Assembly: GCA_016841725.1 (NCBI GenBank)
Contig: JAENYP010000009.1
Span: forward strand, 62,001-126,000
Length of the DNA: 64,000 nt
Reading direction: 5' to 3'
Source: Thermincola carboxydiphila
GTDB lineage: Bacteria > Bacillota > Thermincolia > Thermincolales > UBA2595
This document shows, piece by piece, positions 47,501-55,013 of the stretch. A model generated the notes under the pieces. That model ran no database searches. It worked only from the letters and a program-made list of their open reading frames with translations, and had not been told where the DNA came from. Position 1 is the first letter of the stretch. The number at the start of each line of letters is the position of its first letter. A program made the translations under genes and the position numbers.

Positions 47501-48307
47501 ATTGGAATCACAGCTATCAGAGAGGACGGTTCGGAGCGTGAGTTAACCGAGTTTGCCTCACCGCTAAGAATCCAACTGCCTTATGCCCTCCGGCCCGGAG
47601 AGAATCTGGAACAGGTTACGGTATTCTGCCTGGATCCGGACGGCAGCCTGGAAAACATGGCTGGCACATACACGGGCGGTGGGATATGGTTTACCACAAA
47701 TCACCTCAGCTATTTCCTGGCCAGGTTCAATGAGGTGACCTTCAGTGACGTACCTGATTCTGCCTGGTACAGTACGGAAGCAGAGGCGCTGGCGGCCAAA
47801 GGTATCATTAACGGGATGGGGAACGGTCTGTTCCGGCCTGAAGGGAATGTTACCAGGGCTCAGTTTGCCGCCATGCTGGCCCGCCTGCTGAAACTGAAAC
47901 TTGACCCCGACACCGGCAGGTTTAAGGATGTTACTGCAGGTGCCTGGTATGCCGGGTCCGTAAATGCCTGTGCCGCCGCTGGAATCGTTAATGGCAGCAG
48001 TGACGGGATCTTTGCCCCCGACGCCCGCATTTCCCGTCAGGATATGGCGGTAATGCTGGGGCGGGCCCTGGAATATGTCAACGGATACCGGACAGCGGAA
48101 CAGGATGCCAACCAGGTCTTATTCGCTGACCGGGGTAAGATCGCCCCTTATGCCCTGAATCAGGTTGGAGCCGCGGTAAAACACGGGATAATCAGCGGCA
48201 AGCCCGGTAATGTTTTTGACCCACAGGGAACTGCCACCAGGGCTGAAGCTGCCAGAGTATTTTATGTCCTGTATGGAATGCGGAAAGGTTTTGCAGGTTG
48301 TGGATAA
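41582..48307 (+). CDS. Giant S-layer-homology surface protein
   Basis: A 2241-residue exported protein anchored to the cell wall by three SLH domains at the C-terminus (about 2054-2241: FSDVPDSAWY ... GNGLFRPEGNVTRAQFAAML; FKDVTAGAWY ... SRQDMAVML; FADRGKIAPYAL ... ATRAEAARVFY). A signal peptide follows a Lys-rich start (VLTMSLVAAMMFNLMAPAIAEA). A Ser/Gly-rich spacer lies at about 745-780. Fibronectin- or Ig-like modules follow, including one cadherin-like module (NLDKIFTDPNGDPMTYSASLG). The middle part (about 790-1070) with repeated hydrophobic beta strands is not recognised. ATG 41582 lies 7 bases after AAAGGGGTGAG; GTG 41570 is less likely. It starts 17 bases after the previous stop, so the two giant proteins are co-transcribed. 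Confidence 0.87.
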   Translation: MKNKSSKACFGKSFKAYFKNGFKKVLTMSLVAAMMFNLMAPAIAEAVEGPEILNVQNRFVQLMVNKENGGFVVKTVEGSLARKSDQNKNLLYQGENYDTSFATFRIDGKDYIFGNNYGFLGLGGQFITPPVNDGLANDSVWKVGDIEIEQKLEVVNDVSSPYIGNVVIKYNVTNKGSSAADIGARIMLDTMLGSNDGAPFELGDDISSRIEAEQRLTGTDVPNFWKAYDSFDAPGVIAYGFNAGWQGSSKPDEFVMAHWNNLAATKWDCAVNPLVNFATIDNDYGTADSAAAMYWDPASLAVGQTVSFETVYGVMTGNEDALTAGFDINVMAPREIELTADANDYENDGLFDIQLEIDNTLAAAEDLTMLTAQLQLEDGLVLAPGEESVAYINELPANDTQIIRWQVKAETQNNYSIRKFKVDVTRSGYSPVAETGFIILPGKRGAPPDIQFNVIGPEKIYYEGEKIISIEGIGLDNYRDKGHWDLYMEPVDNNDPAKVTQIPDDNVFLSTDYSQMTVIVNDDLDLGEHLLYFNWTEDAAFPKDTRQELPYDVMVTNDERDRSDRYGILCVVKNSGNDYELQAYRSEDALADAALGDKLLMELRGVAKKVDPTSNNFVIDTSLEPVIINGIVSYSGDLMNVNDENGTITVSGNGPIQVIGALTFWKWEFEIPFTDGEDYVLTEELQAGESPIQVDLLGLGSLLQGIGGFVMDLDYGVFRRIEKSGEKYNAISFGGRMSLPIFPGSISTSSDNSNSGSSGGTGGASGGTSDGSSTDTNSGIPVMGGITADVDDVLFGERQNKDPGFIGIDVTTSIAMPDNAFGGLIQNGFSASVMINTIDNIYSVQFGVQVQIIQCSGELTLMLHEGKYPVPDTLLVSGGGDPGIPVVPGIFYITNIGGGYSDLYDSIFGDSYLLPLTLHLSAGASLFDVLDINAEMEMAMTHFSISGDAQLFGIIPIMEDLTLYMSWVDGFYTQIRGTIYLYQGFIEGSACITITDDFVEGWARVALQIPNYIPIVGGFNIAGAEVGIGTIKVWGKVFFLGLQIGVIYYWETNDVEVVTGEDADQIAAVVASSLGDFETFDRNGRKVHAYLGTNTVTIASTGPGIRDVLPRSGGVLASAPTITSNSDRTEHTLTLNGMYGAFIKTEYFDSKPSVTVTKPDGSNYNLVDADVTGDYQNANMRTQIIPADYEAGTTEKKYIIISIPPSEMADGDWTVSATAPIEVSLTEVGALPTLTGAEATLNPNPVTGDTVTVNWKAENAGSALVDIYLCKDAESDSGTPLNEGLTTNSSGQGSCTAELPATLASGQYYIRTVMKQGDSSYEFEYAENTATGGTAFDYVNSNQPQPPAGVTAQAFGSGYLSADVSYINSGDIDGYMVDVLDDGGNPVTTFNEEYFGVDDTIIVGGWTTSTPMDFSTDPPTELAPISVGLEPGHSYRVRVRAYKNIAVPGEGEFKLLSAPAASGTVFLPVPDPAEITVTYGDGFTDSVDDAGYPVKLTNGAATKLHFAADMDVEATLMVNGSYYGEFSGQEWDAAIPLEDGNHVIKVIAYNDNNDNTVLTVPVTVDTTPPHLMVSSPVKGGVYEGGKVTLKAAVEVGAQYTITVDGNPVVSDDPLTGAISADGLLEYTVPVTGSQLVHNISVSATDEAGNTSTYNAPVLNGAMGALDQAFIRAAEISDDQLTIKEGDTVQLELIGSDAGNEEFVLNSPQTDWTVLEGSGNVSVTPDGEVTGITSGTAVVLGSFSIAADYSFADALVVEVTPGGNLPPAAGGSQSFDVRVNSPAAINLDKIFTDPNGDPMTYSASLGTVTGSTWEYTPTSTGIVTVYITAADSYGAATVSTLTLNVYKKGDHDNIPTVMKGLSPENVDSLISDAIGKGTGKLIIDAVIPSAPNLQMRLPADLLKRAGEAGLNPIVIKTALGEISFDTDAFDIDALNTGAPDVSDVKFIQLDFGRVSPLELSVAAQQETGNRPVYNIGITAIREDGSERELTEFASPLRIQLPYALRPGENLEQVTVFCLDPDGSLENMAGTYTGGGIWFTTNHLSYFLARFNEVTFSDVPDSAWYSTEAEALAAKGIINGMGNGLFRPEGNVTRAQFAAMLARLLKLKLDPDTGRFKDVTAGAWYAGSVNACAAAGIVNGSSDGIFAPDARISRQDMAVMLGRALEYVNGYRTAEQDANQVLFADRGKIAPYALNQVGAAVKHGIISGKPGNVFDPQGTATRAEAARVFYVLYGMRKGFAGCG

Positions 48308-48404
48308 CTTATGTCAAAAAAGGTAAATATGCGGATGAATTTTACCGATTCTGTAATAGCTGTGCTTAGGGTTTAGTATAACACCGGAAAAAATAAAAAA
48401 AGTA

Positions 48405-48433
48405 TTGACTGGTGAAACTAACCATGCTAGAAT
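48405..48433 (+). promoter_or_regulatory. Sigma-A type promoter of the first ammonium transporter gene
   Basis: TTGACT (48405-48410) and TAGAAT (48428-48433), spacer 17 bases. The start of transcription would be near 48440, just before the antitermination leader. The bases 48308-48404 hold nothing else recognised. Confidence 0.7.
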
Positions 48434-48452
48434 TAATCCAAATTAAATATCT

Positions 48453-48526
48453 GATACGTTGATGTATCTGTTAGCAATGACGCTTTTTGGAAAGGGGTAC
48501 TTTCTATAAAAGCGTTTTTTATTTTG
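48453..48526 (+). promoter_or_regulatory. ANTAR-type antiterminator/terminator 1 in the amt1 leader
   Basis: Hairpin P1 GATAC-GTTGAT-GTATC (48453-48468) and hairpin P2 AGC-AATGAC-GCT (48473-48484) carry six-base loops; P2 has A at position 1 and G at position 4 as ANTAR proteins require. The 3' arm of P2 is also in the terminator ACGCTTTT ... AAAAGCGT (48480-48487, 48508-48515) with TTTTTTATTTT after it. P2 and the terminator exclude each other, so a bound ANTAR protein would allow read-through to amt1. Confidence 0.82.
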
Positions 48527-48566
48527 GATTTTCATGCCCCAAAATTCTTTGAAGTGTTTTTGGGTT

Positions 48567-48627
48567 GAGCAAAGATGCTCTCTGTAGGGAATTGGCGCCG
48601 ATTCCTGAAGGAGAGCATTTTTGTTTG
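48567..48627 (+). promoter_or_regulatory. ANTAR-type antiterminator/terminator 2 in the amt1 leader
   Basis: A second P2-like hairpin GAGC-AAAGAT-GCTC (48567-48580; loop A1, G4) overlaps terminator ATGCTCTC ... GAGAGCAT (48575-48582, 48611-48618) followed by TTTTGTTTG. Its upstream partner is unclear: only a larger hairpin CCCAAAA ... TTTTGGG (48538-48564) is seen. Two switches in tandem before one gene is unusual. Confidence 0.75.
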
Positions 48628-48658
48628 ATCTGATAAATTTTTGTTAGGGGTGACGCCG

Positions 48659-50047
48659 ATGAAGACTTCAAAATTAATTCTAACTTTAACAATGCTGTTA
48701 GTATTTGCTCTGCCTGGTATGTCCTGGGCTGCCGAAGCCCCGGCGGTTGATACCGGGGATACCACATTTATTTTGATATCTGCAGCCATGGTTTTGTTAA
48801 TGACTCCCGGTCTGGCTCTTTTTTACGGAGGTATGGTGCGTAAAAAGAATGTTTTAGGTACTACAATGCAAAGTGTTATTGCCATGGCTCTGATTTCTGT
48901 GCAATGGGTCTTTATAGGATACACTTTGGCTTTTGGGCCTGACATAGGCGGACTTATCGGTGGATTGGACTGGTTTGGCCTAAAGAGTGTTGGGCTGGCT
49001 CCAAATCCGGACTATGCGGCAACTATTCCCGCCCAGTTATTTATGGCCTTTCAGATGATGTTTGCCATCATTACTCCGGCTCTTATATCCGGTGCTATTG
49101 CCGAAAGGATGAAATTTCCGGCCTACCTTGCTTTTATTCTGCTTTGGGCAACCCTGGTTTATGATCCGGTGGCTCACTGGGTATGGGGTGTGGGTGGCTG
49201 GATCCGCAGCCTGGGCGCCCTTGATTTTGCCGGTGGTACTGTAGTGCATATAATTTCCGGGGTATCTGCCTTGGTGGCTGCCTTGGTACTTGGAAAGCGT
49301 AAAAACCGCGCCAGTGAACCTACCTTACCACATAACATACCAATGGTAGTTTTGGGTGCAGCTTTACTCTGGTTTGGCTGGTTTGGTTTTAATGCCGGAA
49401 GCGCCCTGGGCGCTACCGGGATCGCCGTGGCTGCTTTTGTAAACACAAATACGGCTGCCGCCGCTGCTGCTTTGGCCTGGCTGTTAGTAGAATGGAGGCA
49501 TCATGGCAAACCTACCGTGCTTGGTCTGGTCAGCGGCGCTATAGCCGGTCTGGTTGCCATTACCCCGGCTGCCGGTTTTGTTACCCCAATGGCTGCAATT
49601 ATAATTGGCTTAATTTCCGGAGTTTTGTGTTACTTCATGATTGCTGTAGTCAAAGGCAAGCTTGGTTATGACGATTCTCTTGACGCCTTTGGGATCCACG
49701 GTATTGGTGGTACTTGGGGGGCTATTGCAACAGGCTTTTTCGCTACCACTGCAGTTAATCCGGGGGGCGCTAACGGCCTTTTTTACGGGAATCCTTCCCT
49801 GGTAATCAAGCAAATCATTGCTGTAATAGTTACTTACTTGTTCGCCGCAATTGGCACCTTTATAATTCTGAAAGCGATTGGTCTGGTATTTGAACTCAGG
49901 GTATCCCCTGAGGAGGAAGAAGCAGGTTTGGATATCACCCAGCATGGCGAGGATGCATATCGGGATTTTGCCACAGGCGGATCAGCAATCAGAAGCCCAA
50001 AAGTATCAGGCCATACTCCGGTGATTGAAGCAAAGTCTATTAATTAG
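48659..50047 (+). CDS. amt: Ammonium transporter
   Basis: A 462-residue Amt/Mep channel that takes up ammonium. A signal-peptide-like first segment (LILTLTMLLVFALPGMSWAAEA) is typical of this family, followed by about 11 membrane helices. Conserved stretches include FYGGMVRKKNVLGT, GAIAERMKFPAYL, DFAGGTVVHIISGVSALV (pore region), FGWFGFNAGSALG and DSLDAFGIHGIGGTWGAIATGFF, with the two pore His in VHI and GIHGIGG. ATG 48659 has TAGGGGTGAC upstream. It is followed by glnB 12 bases on, whose product gates the channel. Transcription appears controlled by the two tandem antiterminators in its leader. Confidence 0.93.
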   Translation: MKTSKLILTLTMLLVFALPGMSWAAEAPAVDTGDTTFILISAAMVLLMTPGLALFYGGMVRKKNVLGTTMQSVIAMALISVQWVFIGYTLAFGPDIGGLIGGLDWFGLKSVGLAPNPDYAATIPAQLFMAFQMMFAIITPALISGAIAERMKFPAYLAFILLWATLVYDPVAHWVWGVGGWIRSLGALDFAGGTVVHIISGVSALVAALVLGKRKNRASEPTLPHNIPMVVLGAALLWFGWFGFNAGSALGATGIAVAAFVNTNTAAAAAALAWLLVEWRHHGKPTVLGLVSGAIAGLVAITPAAGFVTPMAAIIIGLISGVLCYFMIAVVKGKLGYDDSLDAFGIHGIGGTWGAIATGFFATTAVNPGGANGLFYGNPSLVIKQIIAVIVTYLFAAIGTFIILKAIGLVFELRVSPEEEEAGLDITQHGEDAYRDFATGGSAIRSPKVSGHTPVIEAKSIN

Positions 50048-50398
<351 letters not shown>

Positions 50399-50402
50399 AT
50401 AA

Positions 50403-50480
50403 CCAATACATTGGCTGAGCAGTGGCGCTCTCTTATAGGGGAAACGGCGTCTTCCCTTTTGGAGAGCGCTTTCCGTTTGT
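50403..50480 (+). promoter_or_regulatory. ANTAR-type antiterminator/terminator before the second amt gene
   Basis: P1 candidate CCA-ATACAT-TGG (50403-50414, G4 missing) and P2 GAGC-AGTGGC-GCTC (50417-50430; A1, G4) precede and overlap terminator GCGCTCTC ... GAGAGCGC (50425-50432, 50462-50469) followed by TTTCCGTTT. It lies between glnB and amt2 and would allow amt2 to be controlled apart from amt1-glnB. Confidence 0.75.
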
Positions 50481-50512
50481 CATATAATCAATCAACCAAG
50501 GAGGAGATCTTA

Positions 50513-51868
50513 ATGTTTGACAGGTTATTACGTATTTCTCTTATTACTATAGTGTTAGTACTGCTTAGCACCGGGGTGGTGTGGGCTGCAGACGGACCTA
50601 CAGCCGAATCCAATGCCATCGCTATTGATACTGTCTGGCTGATAGTGGCAGCTGTATTGGTATTTCTGATGCAGGCCGGTTTTGCCATGGTTGAAACCGG
50701 ATTTACCAGGTCAAAAAATGCCGGAAATATTATCATGAAAAACACAATGGATTTTGCGGTTGGCTCATTAATTTACTGGCTGATTGGGTTTGGGCTGATG
50801 TTTGGGGTGGATTCTATGGGCTTGATTGGAAGTACCGGTTTTGCAATGAATGGAACCTTTGAACATCTGGGCCTTACGGTTCCCATTCCGGCGTTCCTGA
50901 TTTTCCAGACTGTTTTTGCCGCTGCTACTGCTACAATTGTATCAGGAGCCATGGCGGAAAGAACGAAGTTCTCTTCTTATTTTATTTACAGTATAGTAAT
51001 TACCGCATTTATCTATCCGGTTGTAGGCCACTGGGCCTGGGGTGGCGGCTGGTTATCAAAAATCGGTTATATCGATTTTGCCGGTTCTTCAGTAGTCCAT
51101 TCTGTAGGCGGCTGGGCAGCTCTTGTGGGAGCATCAATCCTGGGCCCGCGTATTGGTAAGTATGGCAAGGATGGGAAAGTGAATGCTATTCCGGGACACA
51201 GCATTACTTTAGGAGCTTTGGGTGTATTTATCCTGTGGTTTGGTTGGTTCGGGTTTAACCCTGGCAGCACCCTGTCCGGGACAACTCCTGATATTGCGTA
51301 TATTGCCGTTACCACGAACCTGTCCGGGTCAGCTGCTGCTGTATTAACAATGATCCTAACCTGGTTAAAATATGGTAAGCCTGATGTCAGTTTGACCCTC
51401 AACGGGGCCTTAGGCGGTCTGGTGGCTATTACGGCCGGTTGTCAGGCTGTAAGCCCTATTGGAGCTGTTATCATCGGCGCTCTGGCAGGGATTCTGCTGG
51501 TGTTTTCCATAGAGTTTATTGACAGAGTGCTAAAAGTTGATGACCCTGTTGGAGCGGTTACCATACATGGGGTTTGTGGCGCTTTTGGAACCATCATGGT
51601 AGGTTTCTTCGCTCAAGACGGAGGCCTATTTTATGGGGGCGGTATTTCCCAGTTACTTATCCAGCTAATTGGTGTTGGCGCTATCTTCATCTGGACAACA
51701 GCTGCTGCATTTATCCTGTTTAAAGGTATTAAGGCTACTGCCGGACTACGGGTTACCCCTCAAGAGGAGGAAGAAGGTTTGGATATTGGTGAACACGGAA
51801 TATCTGCTTATGGTGATTTTGTCATCCGGACTGCCTCAAAAAAATCTGTACCTCACCCGGGAGCCTAA
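50513..51868 (+). CDS. amt: Ammonium transporter, second copy
   Basis: A 451-residue Amt/Mep channel, clearly different from the first: it lacks several of its residues and has LVFLMQAGFAMVETGFTRSKNAGNIIMKNTMDFAVGS, the form typical of the AmtB subgroup with a twin-Glu-like entrance. A signal-peptide-like segment (ISLITIVLVLLSTGVVWAA) starts it, and DFAGSSVVHSVGGWAALVGA and GAVTIHGVCGAFGTIMVGFF carry the pore His pair. ATG 50513 follows AAGGAGGAG by 8 bases; longer frames run back through the leader and are false. It is followed by its own terminator and then by a second glnB, repeating the amt-glnB pairing. Confidence 0.93.
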   Translation: MFDRLLRISLITIVLVLLSTGVVWAADGPTAESNAIAIDTVWLIVAAVLVFLMQAGFAMVETGFTRSKNAGNIIMKNTMDFAVGSLIYWLIGFGLMFGVDSMGLIGSTGFAMNGTFEHLGLTVPIPAFLIFQTVFAAATATIVSGAMAERTKFSSYFIYSIVITAFIYPVVGHWAWGGGWLSKIGYIDFAGSSVVHSVGGWAALVGASILGPRIGKYGKDGKVNAIPGHSITLGALGVFILWFGWFGFNPGSTLSGTTPDIAYIAVTTNLSGSAAAVLTMILTWLKYGKPDVSLTLNGALGGLVAITAGCQAVSPIGAVIIGALAGILLVFSIEFIDRVLKVDDPVGAVTIHGVCGAFGTIMVGFFAQDGGLFYGGGISQLLIQLIGVGAIFIWTTAAAFILFKGIKATAGLRVTPQEEEEGLDIGEHGISAYGDFVIRTASKKSVPHPGA

Positions 51869-51928
51869 AATTTTATGGAAATGAGGTAGAAACATGAATG
51901 GGTGATACAACATAGGAATATGGGATTT

Positions 51929-51958
51929 CAGGCCCTGAGGGGCCTGGATTTTTTTATC
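51929..51958 (+). terminator. Intrinsic terminator after the second amt gene
   Basis: CAGGCCC TGAG GGGCCTG (51929-51946) followed by GATTTTTTTATC. Confidence 0.85.
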
Positions 51959-51971
51959 TAGAAAATTAGTG

Positions 51972-52001
51972 TTGACCGGCCTGAAATTTTTAACGTATAA
52001 T
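51972..52001 (+). promoter_or_regulatory. Sigma-A type promoter of the second glnB gene
   Basis: TTGACC (51972-51977), 18 bases, TATAAT (51996-52001). The gene therefore has its own promoter and, unlike its neighbours, no ANTAR element in its short leader. Confidence 0.75.
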
Positions 52002-52037
52002 ACGTAGTAAGAAAAGTCAACCAATGGGCTGAGATGA

Positions 52038-52388
<351 letters not shown>

Positions 52389-52468
52389 CCCTAATTAAAT
52401 ATAACAGAGTAATTAATACCGGCAAAGATAATGAATAAATTTGATGTTGCAATCTTGAAAAATTCTGC

Positions 52469-52474
52469 TATAAT
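52469..52474 (+). promoter_or_regulatory. -10 box of the ANTAR regulator promoter
   Basis: TATAAT at 52469-52474 with TTGCAA (52447-52452) 16 bases upstream. Transcription would start near 52481, before the ANTAR hairpins. Confidence 0.6.
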
Positions 52475-52513
52475 ATTTATATAGAAAATATATCATTCAA
52501 ATACAATCAAATA

Positions 52514-52600
52514 TTTGATACAGCGAAGTATCAAAATGTGGCGAGGAAGCCCTCTGAATTTTAAGCGAAAAGCTTTTAATTCGAGGGCTTTTTTATATTA
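52514..52600 (+). promoter_or_regulatory. ANTAR-type antiterminator/terminator before the ANTAR gene itself
   Basis: P1 TTTGATAC-AGCGAA-GTATCAAA (52514-52535) is the best hairpin of the set, an 8-bp stem with loop A1, G4. P2 GGC-GAGGAA-GCC (52540-52551) has a shorter stem and G at position 1. Its 3' arm overlaps terminator AGCCCTC ... GAGGGCT (52548-52554, 52583-52589) with TTTTTTATATT after it. The regulator would thus promote its own expression. Confidence 0.82.
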
Positions 52601-52620
52601 TATAGGAAGGAGGGATTGCT

Positions 52621-53202
52621 TTGGGGGAAGCAAGGGTGGTCATAGCAGACCCGGATGCCCAGTCGCGAAAAGCGCTTAAATCGATACTGCAGCAGGCTGG
52701 ACATCTGGTTACCGGAGAGGCGGAAGACGGTTTAACGGCCCTGAAGCTGATAAGGACCAGACAGCCTGACCTGGTAATTTTAGATGCCAGAATGGCTGTC
52801 ATGGATGGCTCCGAATTTGCTTATATAGTTGAAGAAGACGGTTTGGCTCCGATAATATTGTTGACTTCCGGAGATCAGTTTGCTATACAAAAAGAGACTG
52901 ATGAGCAGCAGCTCTTCGCTTATGCTATAAAGCCGGTTACCGAGCAGAGCCTGCTTCCCGTTATTGACATCGTGATCAAGAACTACACGAGAATTAGAAA
53001 TCTTGAACAGGAGGTATCAAGGCTCAAGGATGTTATTGCAACCAGGAAACTGGTTGAAAAGGCCAAGGGAATTCTGATGGATAGTTATAAAATGACCGAA
53101 AACGAGGCCTTCAAGAAGATACAGAAACAGAGTATGAACAAGCGTGTTTCAATGAAATCTGTGGCCAAGGCAATCATTCTGGCTCATGAAATAAACATGT
53201 AA
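52621..53202 (+). CDS. ANTAR-domain response regulator (RNA-binding antiterminator)
   Basis: A 193-residue two-domain protein. The receiver domain (about 4-120) has the acidic pair in IADPDAQ and phospho-acceptor Asp in LVILDARMAVMDG. A coiled linker (IRNLEQEVSRLKDVIATRK) leads to an ANTAR domain: LVEKAKGILMDSYKMTENEAFKKIQKQSMNKRVSMKSVAKAII. Dimers of such proteins bind pairs of hexaloop hairpins and stop terminators from forming. TTG 52621 lies 7 bases after GGAAGGAGGG. No kinase gene is in the window. Nitrogen-locus ANTAR regulators (NasR, AmiR relatives and clostridial nitrogen regulators) are known; by position and target motifs this one should regulate amt1, amt2, glnA and itself. Confidence 0.93.
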   Translation: MGEARVVIADPDAQSRKALKSILQQAGHLVTGEAEDGLTALKLIRTRQPDLVILDARMAVMDGSEFAYIVEEDGLAPIILLTSGDQFAIQKETDEQQLFAYAIKPVTEQSLLPVIDIVIKNYTRIRNLEQEVSRLKDVIATRKLVEKAKGILMDSYKMTENEAFKKIQKQSMNKRVSMKSVAKAIILAHEINM

Positions 53203-53262
53203 GAAATCATACTGGATATCTTGAAATGATAAGTAACAGGCAATTGAAAAAAGAATATTCGG

Positions 53263-53349
53263 GGGTACAAGGTTGTATCCACATCAACAGCAATGACGCT
53301 TCGAAATCAAGGTTTTTTCATACCTTTATTTTGGGCGTTTAATTTTTTC
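53263..53349 (+). promoter_or_regulatory. ANTAR-type antiterminator/terminator in the glnA leader
   Basis: P1 GGGTAC-AAGGTT-GTATCC (53263-53280, one G-T pair; loop A1, G4) and P2 AGC-AATGAC-GCT (53289-53300; loop A1, G4, same core as in amt1). P2 overlaps a long terminator from ACGC (53296-53299) to GCGT (53335-53338), followed by TTAATTTTTT. No strong promoter is seen in 53203-53260, so read-through from the regulator gene is possible. Confidence 0.82.
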
Positions 53350-53385
53350 TCCGAAAAATAAAATTTCTGAAAGGTGTGTGTTTAC

Positions 53386-54708
53386 ATGGATAAGAAACAA
53401 GTATTGGAAAAAGCAAGAGAAATGAATGTAAAGTTCGTCCGCTTGCAGTTTACCGACATTTACGGTGTGATGAAAAACATGGCCATTACTGTTGAACAGT
53501 TGGAAAAGGCCCTTGACGGTGAATTAATGTTTGACGGTTCCTCTATCGAAGGCTTTACCCGGATTGAAGAATCTGACATGTACCTGAGACCTGACCCGGA
53601 TACCTTTCTGGTTTTTCCCTGGAGGCCTAAAGATGGCTCGGTGGCCAGGCTGATCTGTGATGTTTATATGCCGGACGGAACTCCCTTTGAAGGTGACCCC
53701 CGTTATGTCCTTAAAAAGGCTCTTAAAGAAGCGGCTGATATGGGTTACTCCATGTATGTAGGCCCTGAGGCTGAGTTTTTCCTCTTCCTGGTTGATGAAC
53801 ATGGCAGGCCTACTACGATTACCCATGATACTGCCGGTTACTTTGACCTAACTCCTGTGGACCTGGGTGAAAACGCCCGCCGTGACATGGTGCTAAATCT
53901 GGAGCAGATGGGATTCGAAATTGAGGCTTCACACCACGAGGTGGCCCAGGGTCAGCATGAAATTGATTTTAAATATGCCGATGCCCTCGATGTTGCTGAC
54001 AAAGTAATGACTTTTAAGCTGGTTGTAAGGACAATCGCTCAGCGCCACGGGCTGCATGCCACCTTTATGCCCAAACCGATATTCGGGATTAACGGTTCCG
54101 GGATGCATATAAACCAGTCACTCTTCAAAAACGGCACCAACGCCTTTTATGACCCCAATGGCATGAAGAAACTCAGTGAGGAAGCTTACTACTATATCGG
54201 GGGATTATTAAAACATGCCCGCTCCTTTGCAGCCCTTACCAATCCGACAGTTAACTCATACAAAAGGCTGGTTCCCGGATATGAAGCTCCTGTTTACCTG
54301 GCCTGGTCAGCAGCTAACAGAAGCGCCCTGGTACGAATCCCTGCCAAGCGCGGCGCCAGTACCCGTGTTGAGCTGAGAAACCCGGACCCGTCCTGCAATC
54401 CGTACCTTGCTATAGCTGCCGCCCTTACTGCCGGTTTAGACGGTATCAAGAACAAGATCAGTCCCCCTGCGGAAATGGCTGCTAACATATACAATATGAC
54501 CGCCGCAGAAAGGGAGTCTGCCGGAATCCGGAGCCTGCCGGGCAGCCTGGCGGAAGCAGTGAAGGAACTGAAACATAACGAGGTCATGAAAAAAATGCTT
54601 GGAGAACATGTGTTTAACAAGTTTATACAGGGCAAACAGATGGAATGGGATGATTACAGGACAAGAGTCAGCCAGTGGGAGATCGACTCCTATTTGAGCA
54701 CATATTAA
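53386..54708 (+). CDS. glnA: Glutamine synthetase type I
   Basis: A 440-residue GSI-alpha enzyme that makes glutamine from glutamate, ammonium and ATP. Motifs: [99 protein letters not shown] and [12 protein letters not shown]. The length and the end [24 protein letters not shown] fit the Gram-positive type without adenylylation site, controlled by feedback and regulators. ATG 53386 has GAAAGGTG upstream. Expression should depend on the antiterminator directly before it. Confidence 0.96.
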   Translation: MDKKQVLEKAREMNVKFVRLQFTDIYGVMKNMAITVEQLEKALDGELMFDGSSIEGFTRIEESDMYLRPDPDTFLVFPWRPKDGSVARLICDVYMPDGTPFEGDPRYVLKKALKEAADMGYSMYVGPEAEFFLFLVDEHGRPTTITHDTAGYFDLTPVDLGENARRDMVLNLEQMGFEIEASHHEVAQGQHEIDFKYADALDVADKVMTFKLVVRTIAQRHGLHATFMPKPIFGINGSGMHINQSLFKNGTNAFYDPNGMKKLSEEAYYYIGGLLKHARSFAALTNPTVNSYKRLVPGYEAPVYLAWSAANRSALVRIPAKRGASTRVELRNPDPSCNPYLAIAAALTAGLDGIKNKISPPAEMAANIYNMTAAERESAGIRSLPGSLAEAVKELKHNEVMKKMLGEHVFNKFIQGKQMEWDDYRTRVSQWEIDSYLSTY

Positions 54709-54782
54709 TTACGGCTTGTCAGCATAAGTCTTTTGTGCCTTTTAGATTATTGCAAACCTCCTTTTAATTAATTGCTTATTAG

Positions 54783-54906
54783 GATGAGGGTAGATGTGTT
54801 CTGGAAGGCGGAGTCTGTCGTCCGTCCGGCCAGCGACCGCGAAGCGGGAGCTGTTGCCGGCGGAGATGTAGCCCGCCGGAAGAATACATCTGCCCTCATC
54901 TTTTTA
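54783..54906 (+). ncRNA. Long structured RNA element of unknown class
   Basis: A 20-bp outer stem (54783-54802 with 54881-54900; GATGAGGGTAGATGTGTTCT pairs with AGAATACATCTGCCCTCATC, with G-T pairs) encloses GGCGG / CCGCC (54806-54810, 54873-54877) and an inner arm TCCG-t-CCGG-c-CAGC-ga-CCGC-gaa-GCGG-ga-GCTG-ttg-CCGG-CGGA (54821-54863), whose GA/GA internal loop is notable. It ends in TTTTT. It lies between glnA and the TetR gene and may be a terminator of glnA, a small RNA or a leader. The inner part is more G/C-rich than its surroundings. No known family recognised. Confidence 0.5.
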
Positions 54907-54916
54907 TACAAATATA

Positions 54917-54945
54917 TTGACGCTGAGGTTTGTCGGTTTTATAAT
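54917..54945 (+). promoter_or_regulatory. Sigma-A type promoter of the tetR-RND operon
   Basis: TTGACG (54917-54922), 17 bases, TATAAT (54940-54945). Transcription would start near 54952. Confidence 0.75.
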
Positions 54946-54960
54946 TATTTATGGGTATAA

Positions 54961-54977
54961 TTTGCATGCTGTGCAAA
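54961..54977. promoter_or_regulatory. Candidate operator for the TetR-type repressor
   Basis: TTTGCA-TGCTG-TGCAAA, an inverted repeat with perfect 6-base half-sites just downstream of the promoter and before tetR, as expected for autoregulation. AATGCAAA follows 11 bases on as a third half-site. Confidence 0.55.
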
Positions 54978-55013
54978 AATACATAGAATGCAAAAATGAG
55001 GAGGAGGGTTTGG

